Source: Sulfobacillus sp.
GTDB taxonomy: Bacteria > Bacillota > Sulfobacillia > Sulfobacillales > Sulfobacillaceae
Length of the DNA stretch: 64,000 nucleotides
Assembly (NCBI GenBank): GCA_027343695.1
Contig: DAHWKJ010000096.1
Coordinates: 1 to 64,000 of the forward strand
Direction of reading: 5' to 3'
Both the position numbers and the translations under genes were made by a program. Positions 1 through 8,992 of the stretch are shown one piece after another (position 1 is the stretch's first letter; every line of letters begins with the position of its first letter). The notes under the pieces were generated by a model. It searched no databases. It saw nothing but the letters and a program-made list of their open reading frames with translations, and had not been told where the DNA came from.

Positions 1-506
1 GACATTCGGTAATACGATGCGGGCGCCCGATGGGCGACCGGGCAGCCGTTAGGCCGCAGACCCCAAACTTATCGGTGTCGGAACGGAATACACCCTGCTT
101 GTGATTGGGGACAGGTTGTGCTCCGATGAGTGGAGCCAAACGCAAGGCCACCGCGCAATATAAGTTTCTTCGCGGGTTTTAGATGACAGAGGGTTAAATG
201 GCCAGTATCCGTGATTCAACTTCGGTGTCTACACGATACCATTCACTACGCGTCAATCTTCGTTTGTAACCCTATTATTTTGGGGCGATATTTTCGACAG
301 AACTGCCCCCTTATTCGGGCGCTACTCCCCCCTCTTTCCCGCCATCACGCCCGAGGCAGCTCAGAATGAGCCTGGTCTGCCATGCGATTGACTCCGTTGG
401 ATGGCTTCATGAAATCGTCTGATCTGCATATCGTGGGTATGTGGGATTTTGCGATAGGTAGACGTGGCTGTGATGAGGCCATGGAGAGAATTGAAAAGGG
501 AGGACT
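1..506. other. Window start, no gene recognised
   Basis: No open frame here has a convincing ribosome binding site together with family-like sequence. Short hairpins occur, for example GCTCC...GGAGC around 120-136 and GGGGC...GCCCC around 281-310, but none has a run of T that would mark a terminator. The reverse-strand frame overlapping 345-617 has no protein-like composition and runs into the SDR gene. The last bases before 507 carry a GGGAGGA ribosome binding site for that gene. Confidence 0.4.
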
Positions 507-1310
507 ATGATGACAACAATTGGGGGGACCCAGGTAGGTCGGGTTGCGATCGTCACGGGGGCGAGTCGCGGTATCGGTCGAGCCGTAGCGGAGCTCTTGA
601 TTCGGCAAGGAGTTCATGTCTTAGCCGTTGCTCAACACACGACCCTAACGACGACTGTAGATCAACTCAACACCATGGGAACGGGGAGGGCGGTGGCCAG
701 TGTGATTAGTATTGATGGGAGCGAGACCACCGCGGAACAAATTGTTACCCAAGTTAATACCCAATTTGGCCGACTCGACTATGTTGTCAATGCAGCAGGA
801 GGCGCCCGCGTGACGTCCGTCTTGGACGGTTCGTGGCAACAATGGCATGACGACTTTAACGTTAAGTTTTGGGGGTATTTGGCGCTCATTCGAGCAGCGG
901 TACCGCTCTTGAAAAAAAGCGGAGGCGGGGTAGTGGTGAATTTAGTCGGGGTGGCTGGGAAGGACCCCAACCCTAATTTGGCGATTGCGAGCGCCGTGAA
1001 TGGCGCCTTGAGGGCGGTTACCAAAAACCTGGCCGACGATTTGGCGGCATTTCGGATTCGGTTTGTCAATGTTAATCCGGGCGCTACGGAGACGGACCTC
1101 CTGCGCCAGATGGCCGGGGGATATGCCGCGAAACGCAACAGCTCGATTGAAGCCATGATGGCGGAAATGCGGCAAAAGGCTCCACTCGGTCGCCTTCCTA
1201 GCGCCGAAGATGTGGCAAATGTGGTAGGTTTCTTATTATCGGACCAGGCCTCCTTGATTACAGGCACCAGCGTTGACATTGATGGGGGTGTCCATCGAGG
1301 TTTAGCCTAA
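507..1310 (+). CDS. Atypical short-chain dehydrogenase/reductase (SDR)
   Basis: A 267-residue Rossmann-fold protein of the SDR superfamily, presumably cytoplasmic and NAD(P)-binding. The glycine-rich cofactor motif TGASRGIGRA lies near residues 18-27, and the NAAGGA motif and the C-terminal TGTSVDIDGG are family-typical. The usual catalytic triad is not visible: where SDRs have NISS and YxxxK, this protein reads NLVGVAG and ASAVN before GALRAVTK. It therefore belongs to the sub-group of SDRs lacking the classical Tyr and Lys, so the reaction cannot be assigned. The start is supported by GGGAGGA just upstream; a second ATG follows directly. The amidohydrolase gene follows within about 26 bases, suggesting co-transcription. 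Confidence 0.8.
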   Translation: MMTTIGGTQVGRVAIVTGASRGIGRAVAELLIRQGVHVLAVAQHTTLTTTVDQLNTMGTGRAVASVISIDGSETTAEQIVTQVNTQFGRLDYVVNAAGGARVTSVLDGSWQQWHDDFNVKFWGYLALIRAAVPLLKKSGGGVVVNLVGVAGKDPNPNLAIASAVNGALRAVTKNLADDLAAFRIRFVNVNPGATETDLLRQMAGGYAAKRNSSIEAMMAEMRQKAPLGRLPSAEDVANVVGFLLSDQASLITGTSVDIDGGVHRGLA

Positions 1311-1336
1311 ACCAGCCGATGAGGAGGCCCCATAGT

Positions 1337-2890
1337 TTGGGATACACATATTGGACTCATTTTGCTTGGCATGGACCCGAGGACAGCGTGTTGGTCACCG
1401 AACAGGACAATATTGTGGACATTGGATCCACATCCCTGTTGGCGCAACGAGGAATACGAGACGTGTTGATAGATTGTGAAGGGGCTTTCTTGACCCCGGG
1501 TTTATGGGACAGTCATGTGCATCTCTTGGCTTATGGTCAAAGTTTCCAACATCTTCAATTGGATGCTGATTTAGACTATGAAGAAGTGCTGGCCAAGGTC
1601 CAGCAATGGGTCAGCAATTTGCAGACCTCAAAGAGTCTTGTCCTTGGGGCAGGATGGAGTGAGAGTCAATGGGCACGGCCGCCACGGGCAGCAGATTTAA
1701 GCCGGGTCTCGGATGCCCATCCAGTTATCCTGGCCAGTCATGACCACCATTCCCTCTGGATGAACCAAGAAGCGTTGATATTGGTAGGACTCTCCGAGCA
1801 TACCGAACCAGTTGCTGGGGGCGTCATAGAACGCGATTCTCATGGGGTACCTACGGGAGTCGTGCGAGAAAATCAGGTCGGTTGGGTCAATGCGCGGTTA
1901 ACACCGCCATCGGCGGACGACGACATCCGGGATCTGCGACGGGGCATGCAAGAGATGGCACGGCAGGGCATTGTGGGTGTGACTAGTATGGAGTCACGGG
2001 AGGGGTTTGTCGCTTTGCAAAAGGTTATGGCTGACGCTCGTGAGACGCCGTTGCGAGTCGATGTCATGCTCCCGAAGGATCAGCTGCCCGCGTTGGCATC
2101 ACTCGGCATTGTGGCTGGGTTTGGTCATCCCTCATTGCGGATAAAGGGTGTGAAATTGTTTTTAGACGGGGCTCTGGGATCGCGTACGGCATGGATGAAG
2201 GAGCCTTACGCAGGGGAGACCGATTATCGTGGAGTATCTGCCTTGGATCCTGACCAAGTGCGGTCTATGGTCCACGATGCCGACCATTCGGGTCTTGCGG
2301 TGGCTATGCACGCAATTGGGGACCGAGCGGTTCAAACCGCGGTCAAGGTGTTACGTGATTTCGATCGCCCCCGTGCACTGGCTCATCGCATCGAACATGC
2401 CCAGCTAATAGATGACACGGAACTCTTGTGGTTGAACTCTCGGTTTGCGGTGTCCGTGCAACCGGTGCACATGGTCGACGACTATGGAATTGCGCGCCAG
2501 CATTGGGGTGAACGGAGTATCAATGCCTATCGGTTTCAATCTCTTTGGCAACAGGGGACTATGGTCCTTTTGGGTTCGGATGCACCGGTCGCTACGCCGG
2601 ATCCTCGGTGGGGTCTTTGGATGGCGGTCCACCGTGCTCCATTCGATCGGCCAAGAGAGATTTGGAACCTCAAAGAAGCTTTGACACCCCGGCAAGCTAT
2701 AGACGCTTACACACGTGTGCCGGCAAGAGCGGACGGGCGTCATAGTGGGGTCTTGGACCGGGGATACCCAGCCGACTTCACATTTTGGGCTACCAATCCG
2801 GAGCGTGCCTTGATTGAGGGTAACTGGGATGCGTTACGTGTCGTAGGGACGGTCGTGCAAGGTCGACAAGTTTGGTGGCAGGGCCGGTAA
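1337..2890 (+). CDS. YtcJ-type metal-dependent amidohydrolase
   Basis: A 517-residue member of the amidohydrolase superfamily, YtcJ/amidohydrolase-3 group; substrates are usually unknown. Visible features are the metal-binding DSHVHLL motif near residue 60, VKLFLDGALGSRTAWM, HAIGDRAVQ, HRIEHAQL and the GSDAPVATPDP metal/catalytic segment near the C-terminus, in the family order. I chose TTG 1337 because GAGGAGG at 1321-1327 sits 9 bases before it; the upstream ATG at 1319 lies inside that ribosome binding site. It follows the SDR closely and may be transcribed with it. Confidence 0.85.
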   Translation: MGYTYWTHFAWHGPEDSVLVTEQDNIVDIGSTSLLAQRGIRDVLIDCEGAFLTPGLWDSHVHLLAYGQSFQHLQLDADLDYEEVLAKVQQWVSNLQTSKSLVLGAGWSESQWARPPRAADLSRVSDAHPVILASHDHHSLWMNQEALILVGLSEHTEPVAGGVIERDSHGVPTGVVRENQVGWVNARLTPPSADDDIRDLRRGMQEMARQGIVGVTSMESREGFVALQKVMADARETPLRVDVMLPKDQLPALASLGIVAGFGHPSLRIKGVKLFLDGALGSRTAWMKEPYAGETDYRGVSALDPDQVRSMVHDADHSGLAVAMHAIGDRAVQTAVKVLRDFDRPRALAHRIEHAQLIDDTELLWLNSRFAVSVQPVHMVDDYGIARQHWGERSINAYRFQSLWQQGTMVLLGSDAPVATPDPRWGLWMAVHRAPFDRPREIWNLKEALTPRQAIDAYTRVPARADGRHSGVLDRGYPADFTFWATNPERALIEGNWDALRVVGTVVQGRQVWWQGR

Positions 2891-3048
2891 ATTCGACAAA
2901 TTGTTGTCGTCATTTGTGGATATGTTGGGGATAAGGGTGTTAAAAAACTGTGGGTTTCCTGTGAATAGTGGCAGGAACGGCCCCGATAAAACGCGAAAGT
3001 CTAACCCATGTAAAAGACCATGCTAGATGACATACCTGCGAATGGGGG

Positions 3049-3312
3049 ATGACGGTGATGGACGAACGCTGTAATTTTTGTGGATCCGAGGATGTAGTAA
3101 TCACGGGGCCCTTGAACATTGAAGGGACTAGGGCCATGGTCACGGTATTGGACGGGCGTCAATGCACCCTCTGTGGGAATCTGCAGGTGACGATTCCGCA
3201 GGCGGTATTGGTGCGGCTTTATCCCCCCGGGGTACGCCATTTGACCCCGGCTCGCCGAGAGCGCTTGACGATGAGGAAAAAATTGCGCCGGCACCAAATG
3301 GCCCGCGTTTAA
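3049..3312 (+). CDS. Small double-CxxC zinc-ribbon protein
   Basis: An 87-residue protein with two CxxC pairs, CNFC near residue 8 and CTLC near residue 37, followed by a basic C-terminus (RRERLTMRKKLRRHQ). The spacing resembles the YgiT-type zinc-finger domain found in antitoxins and regulators, but there is no partner toxin next to it and no recognisable DNA-binding HTH. It stands alone, followed directly by a strong terminator. Zinc binding is inferred from the cysteines; function is unknown. A second in-frame ATG (codon 4) lies close to a GGGGGATGA-type ribosome binding site. Confidence 0.6.
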   Translation: MTVMDERCNFCGSEDVVITGPLNIEGTRAMVTVLDGRQCTLCGNLQVTIPQAVLVRLYPPGVRHLTPARRERLTMRKKLRRHQMARV

Positions 3313-3317
3313 CGGTC

Positions 3318-3342
3318 ACCCCCCTTTGTGGGGGTTTTTCCT
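3318..3342 (+). terminator. Rho-independent terminator
   Basis: A CCCCC/GGGGG hairpin around a TTTGT loop is followed by TTTTTCC. It begins a few bases after the zinc-ribbon stop codon and separates that gene from the molybdenum hydroxylase operon. Confidence 0.85.
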
Positions 3343-3487
3343 TAGGACCACCGAGAGGTCTTGGAGGGGTCGGGCTGGATGTGTCGGACAGCGATGTCTG
3401 GTACACTGAGAGAGATGGGGTAGCGACGGGCGAGCATGACGGTTGTCGTGGTGCCCTCGGTCCCGACCAAATCTACGGAGGCTAATT

Positions 3488-4318
3488 TTGAGCACAACAG
3501 AGTGGACTAAGACCTTACAAAGCCAGAATTATCTCATCGATGAGGATCTAGCCGTGATGGTCGGTTTAGCCGTCGAACTGAATCGGCCGCTTTTAGTGGA
3601 AGGCCCCGCTGGCAGTGGCAAGACCCAGTTGGCGTATGCCCTTGCTAGCGCGATGAACCGAGAGCTCATTCGGTTATCCTGTTATGAAGGGCTCGATGCA
3701 TCTCAAGCCCTCTATGATTGGAATTATCAGCGCCAGTTGTTGGCACTGCGTCAGAATGCTGAGGTCAATCCGTTTAGCGTAGAATTCTTAGTGGAACGTC
3801 CATTGTTACGTGCGTTACGTAGTCAGGGGGCTATCCTGTTAATCGACGAAGTGGATCGCAGCGACGAGGGTTTCGAGGCATTACTTCTGGAGTACCTGGC
3901 CGATCAACAGATTAGCATTCCCGAGTGGGGCACGGTTAAGGCCACCGCACCCCTCGTCACAGTCTTGACCTCAAATCGTACGAGACCGCTCAGCGACGCC
4001 TTGCGCCGACGTTGTTTGTATGCTTATTTGGATTGGCCCAGTCCGGAGCGAGAAACCGAGATTGTTGAGCTTTATGCTCCAAATCTTGAGCGGGATATTC
4101 TTCACAAGCTGGTGGACGCGGTGGCCTGCTTGCGGTCTTGGCAACTCGTAAAACCTCCGGGATTGGCAGAGACCATTGATTGGGGAAGAACCCAATCGGT
4201 CATGGGAGCGCCGGGATTCACTCGCGATTGGGTGAGTCAGACCTTAGGATGTGTAATTAAAGATGCCATCGACTTGGATACCGTGCGGGGTCGGCTCGAC
4301 GAATTGGTGCTTGGATGA
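3488..4318 (+). CDS. MoxR-family AAA+ ATPase, CoxD-like
   Basis: A 276-residue AAA+ ATPase of the MoxR family. Walker A is GPAGSGKT at residues 39-46, Walker B is ILLIDEVDRSDE, and a sensor segment VTVLTSNRTRPLSDALRRRC follows. In carboxydotrophs CoxD works with the VWA protein CoxE to mature the metal centre of the CoxMSL hydroxylase; the same pairing and gene order here suggest the same job. TTG 3488 is preferred because GGAGG at 3477-3481 lies 6 bases upstream; the longer frame from 3443 adds residues unlike the family. It is the first gene of the operon. Confidence 0.85.
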   Translation: MSTTEWTKTLQSQNYLIDEDLAVMVGLAVELNRPLLVEGPAGSGKTQLAYALASAMNRELIRLSCYEGLDASQALYDWNYQRQLLALRQNAEVNPFSVEFLVERPLLRALRSQGAILLIDEVDRSDEGFEALLLEYLADQQISIPEWGTVKATAPLVTVLTSNRTRPLSDALRRRCLYAYLDWPSPERETEIVELYAPNLERDILHKLVDAVACLRSWQLVKPPGLAETIDWGRTQSVMGAPGFTRDWVSQTLGCVIKDAIDLDTVRGRLDELVLG

Positions 4319-4327
4319 CCGCGAGAC

Positions 4328-5179
4328 ATGACAGCGGAGAGGGACTCTCCGCCCCCTAAAGACGCGTCGCGCACCGGGGCTCGTTCTGAGGTCGACGACC
4401 AGGACGAGGGCTCCGACGTGTCAGACAGGGTTGGACGTCGGGCCTCCCAGTCCCGGATTGGTCATCCTGAGGTTAAAGGGTGGCCGCATGCCTTGCCGAG
4501 TTGGGCCCACAGCATAAGGTCACCCGCGGGAACGTTGCGACGGAGTCGGATTCCAGTTCTAGCCGAGGGGAGCCATACCCTCGATTGGTCTAAAACGCTT
4601 AGAGCATGGGCACGACACGGGGAGTCCGGCTGGCCGGTCTATTGGCGCCCTTACTTCCGGCGACCGGGTCGAACGGTCGTGTTGTGGGATGTCTCGGGGT
4701 CCATGTCGCATTACGTACCCCTCTACTTACCGTGGCTATACCAATGGGCAAAAACTCCGGAAGTGGGGATCTTTGCCTTTGGCACTCGGGTGGTCGACGT
4801 GACGGCTCGTTTTCAGCATCGGCCCTTTGCCGATGTGGCTGAAGCGTTGTCTTCAGTCGACGTGTTTGGAGCCGGAACTGCCATCGGTGACGCGATCGGA
4901 ATTTGGCAGCATACCTGGGGTCAACGCTGGCTCTCTTCCAGTACCTCGGTCCTGATTGTTTCAGACGGCTGGGACGTCGGGGCACCCGATCTCTTGGCGA
5001 CCTCTTTGTCCGCATTGCGGTCCCGGGCTCGGCGCATGGCGTGGATTCATCCCTTGATGGCGACGCCGGGGTTTGAACCAAAGACACGTGCTTTGAAAGT
5101 GGCCGTGCGTTTTATTGACCTCATGGTGCCAGGGGGAACGCCTAATGCACTACTTGAGCTTCCCCTAAGACTGCGATAG
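4328..5179 (+). CDS. VWA-domain protein, CoxE-like
   Basis: A 283-residue protein with a charged, probably disordered N-terminus (residues 1-45) and a von Willebrand factor A domain. The MIDAS metal site is seen as DVSGSMS, and GIFAFGTRVVDVTARF plus VLIVSDGWDVG follow in the order of the CoxE/YehP family. Such proteins partner MoxR ATPases to assemble or activate metalloenzymes. It starts 9 bases after the MoxR gene and lies just upstream of the hydroxylase subunits. It is somewhat shorter than many CoxE proteins because of the reduced N-terminal part. Confidence 0.82.
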   Translation: MTAERDSPPPKDASRTGARSEVDDQDEGSDVSDRVGRRASQSRIGHPEVKGWPHALPSWAHSIRSPAGTLRRSRIPVLAEGSHTLDWSKTLRAWARHGESGWPVYWRPYFRRPGRTVVLWDVSGSMSHYVPLYLPWLYQWAKTPEVGIFAFGTRVVDVTARFQHRPFADVAEALSSVDVFGAGTAIGDAIGIWQHTWGQRWLSSSTSVLIVSDGWDVGAPDLLATSLSALRSRARRMAWIHPLMATPGFEPKTRALKVAVRFIDLMVPGGTPNALLELPLRLR

Positions 5180-5216
5180 CCTTAACACGTCGCGAAAGTT
5201 TGGAAAGGAGAATTTT

Positions 5217-6059
5217 ATGAAACCCGGAGCATTTGAATATCGGAAGGCCACGACCGTGAAGGACGCAGTGGCCTGGCTTCACAGTGATTTAAACAGTAAG
5301 ATTCTAGCTGGGGGACAAAGTTTGGTGCCGGTGATGAATTTTCGTCTGGCGCATCCCAGCTTGTTAGTAGATATCAACGAGATTGCGGCGCTGCACCAAA
5401 TCACGTTTAATGCCGATACCGTCACGTTGGGAGCCTTGGTGCGACATCAGGAGATGGCAGAGAGCACAGAGGTGCGAGACCGCTTGCCGTTGTTGGCCGT
5501 GACGGCTCGTCACATTGGACATTGGGCCATCCGTAATCGGGGGACGTTAGGGGGCAGTCTTGCCCATGCCGATCCCGCGTCGGAATGGCCAGCGGTCATG
5601 GTAGCCTTGGAGGCTCAGATTCAAGTGGAAGGTCCCGATGGAGCCCGTACCATACCGGCATCGGAGTTCTATTTGGGATACTACACCACAGAACTCGCCG
5701 CCGATGAGATAGTGACGGCCGTCACTATCTCACGGACACGCCATCGTTTGGGATTTGCCGAAGTGGCACGCCGGCCAGGAGATTTTGCTTTAGCAGGCTC
5801 TATTGTCGAGGACTTTGGTGACGGCCAAGGGTCTGTGACATGGTTCGGGGTAGCGGGTAAGCCAGAACGTGTGGTGTTGGCCCTGCCGGAAGAGGAATCG
5901 GCCCGGGCTCGAAGTTTTCAGAGCGCGCTTGGTAAACTGAGCCAATTGGATGATGATCGCCATCGTCAGCAACTAGCCGTGACAGTGGCGGAACGTGCCT
6001 TTCAACATAGCCGCCTTACGGGTCATGAATATTTAACATTCGAGGGAGGACAAGTCTAG
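5217..6059 (+). CDS. Molybdenum hydroxylase FAD subunit, CoxM-like
   Basis: A 280-residue FAD-binding subunit of the xanthine dehydrogenase/CO dehydrogenase family. The two FAD contact segments are visible: LAGGQSLVPVMNFRLAHP near residue 33 and RNRGTLGGSLAHADPASEWP near residue 108. It passes electrons from the iron-sulfur subunit to an external acceptor. AAAGGAG precedes the ATG. One base separates its stop from the next start, so it is translated with the two downstream subunits. Confidence 0.9.
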   Translation: MKPGAFEYRKATTVKDAVAWLHSDLNSKILAGGQSLVPVMNFRLAHPSLLVDINEIAALHQITFNADTVTLGALVRHQEMAESTEVRDRLPLLAVTARHIGHWAIRNRGTLGGSLAHADPASEWPAVMVALEAQIQVEGPDGARTIPASEFYLGYYTTELAADEIVTAVTISRTRHRLGFAEVARRPGDFALAGSIVEDFGDGQGSVTWFGVAGKPERVVLALPEEESARARSFQSALGKLSQLDDDRHRQQLAVTVAERAFQHSRLTGHEYLTFEGGQV

Positions 6060-6060
6060 G

Positions 6061-6549
6061 ATGGCGACTAAAACACCGATTCGTTTGACCATCAATCATG
6101 AATCCTACGACGTAGAGGTAGAGCCGCGTTGGCTGCTTTCCGATGTTATCCGCCATCAACTCGGCTTAATTGGGACTCACGTCGGATGTGAACAAGGGGT
6201 CTGTGGGGCCTGCACCATTTTGGTGGACGGTAAACCCGAGCGCAGTTGTCTGGTCTTCGCGGTGCAGGCGGAAGGCGCCGATATCACTACGGTGGAAGGA
6301 TTAAGCACCGATCCCCAGCATCTCACAGCGCTCCAAGAATCGTTTCGCGATCATCATGCCCTGCAGTGTGGATATTGTACCTCGGGTATGCTGCTGACGG
6401 CGACAGCGCTGCTCAAAAAAGAACCTCATCCCACCGAGGACGCCATTCGGGAAGCGCTATCCGGTAACGTGTGTCGGTGTACGGGATATCAGTTTATTGT
6501 GGATGCCATCTTAGCAGTAGCAAATGGATCCAAGGAGGTGCAAGAATGA
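6061..6549 (+). CDS. Molybdenum hydroxylase 2Fe-2S subunit, CoxS-like
   Basis: A 162-residue protein with both [2Fe-2S] clusters of the family. The plant-ferredoxin-type site uses Cys43, Cys48, Cys51 and Cys63 (GCEQGVCGAC...C). The helical-bundle site uses Cys103, Cys106, Cys138 and Cys140 (QCGYC and VCRCTGYQ). Length is normal. Its stop codon overlaps the start of the large subunit by 4 bases (ATGA), implying coupled translation and stoichiometric assembly. Confidence 0.95.
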   Translation: MATKTPIRLTINHESYDVEVEPRWLLSDVIRHQLGLIGTHVGCEQGVCGACTILVDGKPERSCLVFAVQAEGADITTVEGLSTDPQHLTALQESFRDHHALQCGYCTSGMLLTATALLKKEPHPTEDAIREALSGNVCRCTGYQFIVDAILAVANGSKEVQE

Positions 6550-8861
6550 CCGAACAAGCCATGCGACCTCAATTTATGGGCGCTCGGGTCAAGCGGGTGG
6601 AAGATCCTCGGTTATTGACGGGGCAAGCACGTTACGTCGACGACATTGAAGTACCGGGGATGCTTGAGGTGGCGTTTGTCCGTTCGCCCCACGCGGCCGC
6701 GAAAATCCTCAGCATGGACTTGGAGGCGGCGCGTCACGCGCCTGGCGTGCGTGCGGTCTGGACATTTGAGGATTGCCCGGTGATGCTGTGGCAAAGAGAT
6801 ACGTATGAGGTCGGTCAACCTGTATTGGCTCATGATGAAGTGCGATATGTGGGTGAACCAATCGTGGCGATCATTGCGGAGAATCGATATCTTGCCGAAG
6901 ATGCGGCAGAACTGGTAACGATTCGCTACGAGACTAAAACGCCAGTCCTGGATATGGTGGATGCGATTGCCGAATCACCGCGCCGCGTGCATCCTGAAGC
7001 CCAAAACGTCTTTTTTCACAAGGTCTATGCCTCGAAGGGATTTGACGAGGCATTCAATGCAGCCGAACATCATCTTTCGGAGACGTTTCGGACCACACGT
7101 CAAACTGCCGTGACGTTAGAGCCGCGGTGCACCGCAGCAATGTTGGATCCGGCGTCGGGACGGATGACTATTTACGCTTCAACCCAATCGCCGCATCGGG
7201 TCCGTAGTGACATGTGCGAGCTCTTGGGCTGGGACGAGAATCAGATACGCGTTATCGTGCCCGAAGTGGGTGGAGGATTCGGCATGAAGGCTAACACCTA
7301 TCCCGAGGACATCATCGTAGTGTCGGCGGCCCAAAAGTTACGTAAGCCGGTTAAGTGGGTCTCGGACCGGACCGAATCCTTGCTGTCCGACGTGCACGCG
7401 CGCGACGACATTCACGAAGCGGAGGTAGCTTTTAATTCCGACGGGAAAATTGTTGGTTTTCGAGATCATTTAATGGCCGATGGAGGCGCATATCCCGCCT
7501 ATCCATTCTCCGGTGCCGTCGGCGAGACGTCGCTGGCTTCGCGGGTATTAACAGGACCCTATGACATTCCCTATATTGCGACCACCATCGATTGTACGTA
7601 TTCCAACAAGACACCGCTCGGGGCCTATCGGGGAGTTTGGGGGCCGATTGCGTCGTTTGTGCAAGAGGGTCTGATCGACCGGGTGGCTCGAGCATTAGGG
7701 AAAGACCCCGCGGATATTCGACGGATTAACATGATTCGACCCGATCAGTTTCCGTATCGCAACTCGGCCGGCATGGTCTATGACCAAGGGTCGTATGGGG
7801 AGTCCATGGAAGAGGCATTGAAGCTTGTCGACTACAAGGAATTTCGACGGCGCCAAGACACACTGCGGCACGAGGGCCGGTATGTGGGGATCGGGATCTC
7901 TGTCTTTGTGGAACCTACCGCGATGGCCTCGTCTGAAGCCGGATCTGTGGGGTATGAGTCAGTCTTTATCCGTATTGAGCCCACCGGGAAGGTTACTGCG
8001 GCATTTGGACTAGGACCCACTGGGCAAGGGCACGAGACCACCATGGCCCAATTAATTGCGGACCAGGTCGGGGTGAACTTTGAGGATGTCGTGATTTTGC
8101 ACGGAGATACCGACAGTGCGCCGTTTGGTGGAGGCACTGGGGGCAGTCGATCCGGCCCCATTGGCGGCGGAGCAGCTTTGGTAGCTGGCCGGGAAATGCG
8201 TGCCCGTTTGGTTAAATTGGCGGCGCATCTTCTTGAAGCCGGCGAAGAAGATATCGAACTCGGAGCGGGCAAGGCGTGGGTGGCTGGGGTGCCGGATCGT
8301 GCGATGACCATCAAAGAGCTGGCGGAAGTTGCCTATACACACGTCAAAAGGATTCCAGAAGGGTTGCCTATTGGGCTCGAACTGGTGGCTCGGTATCAAC
8401 CGAAGCGTGCCGTCAGCTTCTCGAACGGGACCCATATAGCCGAGGTGGAGGTAGACGTTCTATCGGGATTGATTCGGGTCCTCAACTATGTGGTGGTTAA
8501 CGATTGCGGACGCCTTATCAATCCGATGATTGTCGAAGGCCAGATCCAAGGTGGAGTGGCGCAAGGGATTGGTAGCGCCTTTTTGGAGTCCCTGCGCTAC
8601 GATGAACACGGTCAGCTGGTCACGACGTCCTTAATGGACTATCTATTGCCAGAAGCCACCGAAGTCCCGCGGATAACAACGCGACACCTAGTGACCCCAT
8701 CTGAAGGAGAAGGGGGGATCAAGGGGATGGGGGAAGGTTCCTTGATCGGGGCACCAGCGGCTTTGGTCAATGCGGTCTCGGATGCCTTGGCACCATTTGG
8801 TGCGATGGTACGTCAACTACCCGTGCTACCGAACGATGTGCTAGACTGGGTTAACGCGTAA
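6546..8861 (+). CDS. Molybdenum hydroxylase large subunit (CoxL/XdhA family, not form I CODH)
   Basis: A 771-residue molybdopterin-binding catalytic subunit. Family motifs include EDPRLLTGQARYVDDI at the N-terminus, GGGFGMKANTYPED, GPTGQGHETTMAQ, and the catalytic GMGEGSLIGAPAAL with Glu at about residue 730. The active-site loop reads AYRGVWGP (residues 360-367). Form I CO dehydrogenases have AYxCSFR with the Cu-binding Cys, and form II have AYRGAGR, so this enzyme lacks the CODH signature and probably hydroxylates an aldehyde, purine or other heterocycle. ATG 6546 overlaps the small-subunit stop; an upstream in-frame ATG at 6471 lies inside that gene. Confidence 0.9.
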   Translation: MTEQAMRPQFMGARVKRVEDPRLLTGQARYVDDIEVPGMLEVAFVRSPHAAAKILSMDLEAARHAPGVRAVWTFEDCPVMLWQRDTYEVGQPVLAHDEVRYVGEPIVAIIAENRYLAEDAAELVTIRYETKTPVLDMVDAIAESPRRVHPEAQNVFFHKVYASKGFDEAFNAAEHHLSETFRTTRQTAVTLEPRCTAAMLDPASGRMTIYASTQSPHRVRSDMCELLGWDENQIRVIVPEVGGGFGMKANTYPEDIIVVSAAQKLRKPVKWVSDRTESLLSDVHARDDIHEAEVAFNSDGKIVGFRDHLMADGGAYPAYPFSGAVGETSLASRVLTGPYDIPYIATTIDCTYSNKTPLGAYRGVWGPIASFVQEGLIDRVARALGKDPADIRRINMIRPDQFPYRNSAGMVYDQGSYGESMEEALKLVDYKEFRRRQDTLRHEGRYVGIGISVFVEPTAMASSEAGSVGYESVFIRIEPTGKVTAAFGLGPTGQGHETTMAQLIADQVGVNFEDVVILHGDTDSAPFGGGTGGSRSGPIGGGAALVAGREMRARLVKLAAHLLEAGEEDIELGAGKAWVAGVPDRAMTIKELAEVAYTHVKRIPEGLPIGLELVARYQPKRAVSFSNGTHIAEVEVDVLSGLIRVLNYVVVNDCGRLINPMIVEGQIQGGVAQGIGSAFLESLRYDEHGQLVTTSLMDYLLPEATEVPRITTRHLVTPSEGEGGIKGMGEGSLIGAPAALVNAVSDALAPFGAMVRQLPVLPNDVLDWVNA

Positions 8862-8892
8862 AGCAGAGCGGCGATGGCTTAGTGGTTGGGTG

Positions 8893-8937
8893 AAGAGGGG
8901 TTCGGTCGGCGTGAGAGCCGAACGAGCCCCTCTTATT
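8893..8937 (+). terminator. Likely terminator of the molybdenum hydroxylase operon
   Basis: AAGAGGGG (8893-8900) pairs with CCCCTCTT (8927-8934), and an inner GTTCGG/CCGAAC stem extends it. The downstream T-content is weak (TCTTATT). It lies between the hydroxylase operon and the S9 peptidase. Confidence 0.6.
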
Positions 8938-8992
8938 GGATGTGTTCCATCCGGTGGTCAAGTTGTTATAATCAGAAAACAGGGGGTGGCCT

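Noticed and set aside
1-506. Remnant of a mobile element at the window start
   Set aside because: No transposase fragment, terminal inverted repeats or target duplication could be identified.
6546-8861. Carbon monoxide dehydrogenase large subunit
   Set aside because: The active-site loop lacks the AYxCSFR or AYRGAGR signature, so only the wider molybdenum hydroxylase family is claimed.
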